Positions 61,404 to 64,000 of a DNA stretch of 64,000 nucleotides are shown piece after piece. The stretch is from NCBI GenBank assembly GCA_946800325.1, contig OX326958.1:64274366-64338365 (forward strand), given 5' to 3'. The first letter of the stretch is position 1, and each line of letters begins with the position of its first letter. The DNA is from Luzula sylvatica. Lineage: Eukaryota > Streptophyta > Magnoliopsida > Poales > Juncaceae. The notes beneath the pieces are model-generated. The model was not told where the DNA came from. It worked only from the letters and a program-made list of their open reading frames with translations, and ran no database searches. The translations under genes were made by a program, and so were the position numbers.

Positions 61404-63722
61404 ATGCTCCGACTTTTGAACAGACCCGTTTCTCTTCGCGCCTTTTCTCACCCATCAACAGCTTTCTCGTCCCACTCTGCACACCAACTATTCGACGAAC
61501 TTCCCCAAAGAACTCTCTTCCCCTTCCAAGCTGCTCCTCGGTTGTACGAAGTCTCCCACGTGGACACCTCCTTCAAGACTGCACCCCAACTGTTCGACGA
61601 AATTCCGAAGATAACGTTCTCCTTTTTGGCTAGCCCAATCACCTTTTCCAAAACCATCTCTTCACGCCACGCCTCCCCTTTGATTGTTCCCAAGTTCCAT
61701 GCTTTATCCGTAACCTCTGGTTTAATCTCTCAATTGCCAGTCTCGAATTCCCTCATAAACACCTATTCTAAGTCTGGCCTTTCCTCCTCAGCCTTAAAAT
61801 TATTCGAAACGGTACCAAATCGAGACACAATTTCATGGAATACTATAATATCTGATTTCGACTGTGTTATCCGTGCAATGAATTTTGTGCTACAGATGCT
61901 CCGCACTGGTTTCACAGTAGATGCTATTACTCTTTTGATGATTCTCTCTTTATCATCTGAATCTCGTGATTTCTTATCGGGTTTGCAAACCCATTCACTC
62001 GCTTTAAAAACCGGATTAATATCTGACCGGTTTATTGGCAATGCGCTCATTACATTCTATTCCAGGACTGGTTTTTTAGAACACGCACACAAGGTGTTCG
62101 ATGAAATGATTTTTCAAGACTTGGTCTCTTGGAATGCACTTATATGTGGGTTCATTAAAGAAGGTGATAATAATGGGTTAGAAGCTTATAAATTATTTTT
62201 AAAAATGATGACGGAGAAACAGGTCGTAGCCGATAAAATAACTATTGCTAGTATTATACCCGTTTGTGGATCGATTAATTTGGGCCGTCAGATTCATTGT
62301 TTCTCTACTAAAATTGGGGTTTCTGACACTTTATTGGTCTCTAATGTTCTTATATCTATGTATTATAAATGCGGTGCAATTGATTATGCGAGAAATATTT
62401 TTAATCACATGAATTATAGAAATGTAGTTTCTTGGACTAGCATGATTTCCATGGATCCAAATAATGCTGTTTCTATTTTTAACGAAATGATGTTAGATGG
62501 AGTTAAACCTAATCTTGTCACATTTGTTGCATTAATATTTGCCATACCTAATAATTATTTGGTACGAGATGGTGGTATGGTACATACAATATGCTACAAA
62601 TTTGGTCTGTCAAATATAATTAATGTATCAAATAGTCTAATTACTATGTATGCAAGATTGGGTAGCATGGATAATGCACAGAAAGTGTTTGATGAAATGC
62701 CTGATCATGAAATTATCACTTGGAATGCTTTAATATCAGGATACCAGCAAAACGGTTTATGCGAAGAAGCCCTTGAGAAATTTTCCTCTTTGATTTCTTT
62801 CTCGAAACCAAATCAATATACTTTTGGTAGTATTCTTAGTGCAATAACCGGTGCAGAAACCTTATCTTTGATTTTTGGTCAAATGTGCCATTCTTATATA
62901 ATCAAATTAGGGCTAAATACTAACGAATTTGTCTCTTCTGCCCTGATTGACATGTATGCTAAACAAGGTCATTTAGAAGACTCGAATAAATTATTTAATG
63001 AGAGAGTAGCGAAAAGTATAATGAGCTGGACAGCTATAATTTCAGCTTTTTCAAAATACGGCAAGTACGAAAAAGTTATGGACCTTTTTGAAAATATGTT
63101 AAATTCAAATATTACCCCTGATGGATTCATCCTACTAGCTGTACTTATGGTGTGTGGTTCAAAGGGGAAAGTTACCAAGGGTAAAAAGATTTTCGATTCG
63201 ATATTTCATCAATATAAAATCGAACCTTGGACCGAACATTATTCTTGCATGGTCGATATGTTAGGCAAGGCAGGTAAAATTGAAGAAGCAGAAAATTTGG
63301 GCCATTCAATGCCAGGTGGGCCCAGTCTGTCAGCCTTACAAAGCTTGTTGAATTCTTGTAGAATTCATGGTGATGCTGACACGGGTAAACGGGTCGCGGA
63401 TATTTTGCTAGAAATGGATTTGAAAGATTCAGGGGCGTTTGTGTCAATTTCGAATGTTTATGCGGAGATGGGGGAGTGGGAAAAGGTAGCTAGAGTGAGA
63501 AAGGGGATGAGAGAGAAAGGTTTGAGGAAAGAAGTAGGGTTAAGTTGGGTTGATGCGGGGTTTTTGGATGGGAGTTTGAGGATGTATACATTTGCGTCTG
63601 ATGATACTGGTCATCCTTTGGCGAGAGAGATTTATGAAATTGTTGAGGGTTTAGGGGTGGAAATGAAAATTTTGCAAGAGGATGTGGATTTGGAAATGGA
63701 TGTGCATTTTGGTGCTTGTTGA
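61404..63722 (+). CDS. Pentatricopeptide-repeat protein, PLS class with E domain
   Basis: Intronless frame of 772 codons. The N-terminus (MLRLLNRPVSLRAFSHPSTA) is Arg/Ser-rich with few acids, as in organelle targeting peptides. About 12-14 PPR units follow from residue 90 or so, with the characteristic NSLINTYSKSG, ARNIFNHMNYRNVVSWTSMI, NSLITMYARLGSMDNAQKVF and DEMPDHEIITWNALISGYQQ. The C-terminal E-type region (YSCMVDMLGKAGKIEEAENL, then GAFVSISNVYAEMGEWEKVA and GLSWVDAG) is present and there is no DYW deaminase domain. Such proteins bind organellar RNA and usually specify C-to-U editing sites with a partner deaminase. It resembles Arabidopsis At4g32430 in layout, but I cannot confirm orthology. 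Two early repeats (MFVLQM-like region at 61870 and the unit at 62450) are shorter than usual. Confidence 0.93.
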   Translation: MLRLLNRPVSLRAFSHPSTAFSSHSAHQLFDELPQRTLFPFQAAPRLYEVSHVDTSFKTAPQLFDEIPKITFSFLASPITFSKTISSRHASPLIVPKFHALSVTSGLISQLPVSNSLINTYSKSGLSSSALKLFETVPNRDTISWNTIISDFDCVIRAMNFVLQMLRTGFTVDAITLLMILSLSSESRDFLSGLQTHSLALKTGLISDRFIGNALITFYSRTGFLEHAHKVFDEMIFQDLVSWNALICGFIKEGDNNGLEAYKLFLKMMTEKQVVADKITIASIIPVCGSINLGRQIHCFSTKIGVSDTLLVSNVLISMYYKCGAIDYARNIFNHMNYRNVVSWTSMISMDPNNAVSIFNEMMLDGVKPNLVTFVALIFAIPNNYLVRDGGMVHTICYKFGLSNIINVSNSLITMYARLGSMDNAQKVFDEMPDHEIITWNALISGYQQNGLCEEALEKFSSLISFSKPNQYTFGSILSAITGAETLSLIFGQMCHSYIIKLGLNTNEFVSSALIDMYAKQGHLEDSNKLFNERVAKSIMSWTAIISAFSKYGKYEKVMDLFENMLNSNITPDGFILLAVLMVCGSKGKVTKGKKIFDSIFHQYKIEPWTEHYSCMVDMLGKAGKIEEAENLGHSMPGGPSLSALQSLLNSCRIHGDADTGKRVADILLEMDLKDSGAFVSISNVYAEMGEWEKVARVRKGMREKGLRKEVGLSWVDAGFLDGSLRMYTFASDDTGHPLAREIYEIVEGLGVEMKILQEDVDLEMDVHFGAC

Positions 63723-64000
63723 GTATTTTTCATGCAACCATTATAAGTAATGGTTTTCTCAAGGATTACAATCTTCCGGTTCTTCGAGCTGCCCGTGCTA
63801 ATTGAACCAACTATTTGTGTACTACTACTAACTAAAGATAAATTATTATGTTTTTTATTGATGTTGTTATAAATATTGTAATATATTGAATTTTAGATTT
63901 AGTATTGTTCAGATCATTTAATACTTCTTATACTATTTTTTTTGTTTCAATACCCCTTCCTTACTCGAGCATTGATACTTCATGACGGATCACATCAGAG
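63723..64000. other. 3' flank of the PPR gene
   Basis: Presumed 3' UTR and AT-rich intergenic DNA up to the window end; no feature. Confidence 0.4.

Overview
The window looks like nuclear DNA of a flowering plant, most likely a eudicot. It is AT-rich. Its genes have many short GT-AG introns, and the recognisable proteins (P4H1-type prolyl 4-hydroxylase, IPK2-type inositol phosphate kinase, PRD1, a PLS-class PPR protein, an At3g07400-like lipase) have the plant forms of their families. The intergenic DNA is dense in Mutator-like MITEs, LTR and LINE retroelements and tandem repeats. Names were assigned from remembered family sequences; no search was run.

Layout. 1-1604 (-): 5' part of a prolyl 4-hydroxylase gene. 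1.6-10.2 kb: AT-rich DNA with three Mutator-type elements, each with an exact 9-bp target duplication. 10.4-11.3 kb (+): inositol polyphosphate multikinase. 12.4-23.95 kb: one large long-TIR element with a second one (13105-22927, exact 9-bp target duplication) nested inside it. The inner element carries about 40 copies of a 67-bp satellite and small gene-like ORFs. 24.0-25.3 kb: a second satellite of about 124 bp. 27615-32946: a young, complete Copia retrotransposon with apparently identical LTRs. 33.2-35.0 kb (-): dCTP pyrophosphatase. 35.6-37.3 kb: an inverted-repeat-flanked, very AT-rich element. 39.5-44.1 kb (-): a 14-exon class-3 lipase with a C-terminal P-loop domain. 45.9-46.6 kb: tandem repeats. 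47.2-51.7 kb: a duplicated promoter and first exon, then an unrecognised nine-exon gene made of symmetric phase-1 exons. 52.7-57.8 kb (+): PRD1. 58.0-60.3 kb: a decayed, 5'-truncated LINE. 61.4-63.7 kb (+): an intronless PPR gene.

The genes do not form a pathway. They are independent plant genes separated by transposons. Exon models were built by hand from splice sites, reading phase and family similarity. The phases close exactly for the lipase (1001 codons plus stop), PRD1 (1315 plus stop), the unrecognised gene (210 plus stop) and the kinase (283 plus stop).

The best candidate for something undescribed is the 49.7-51.7 kb gene. It encodes a short acidic-to-basic protein with a tandemly duplicated 33-residue module, built by copying a two-exon unit. 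A near-identical promoter and first exon lie 1.65 kb upstream.
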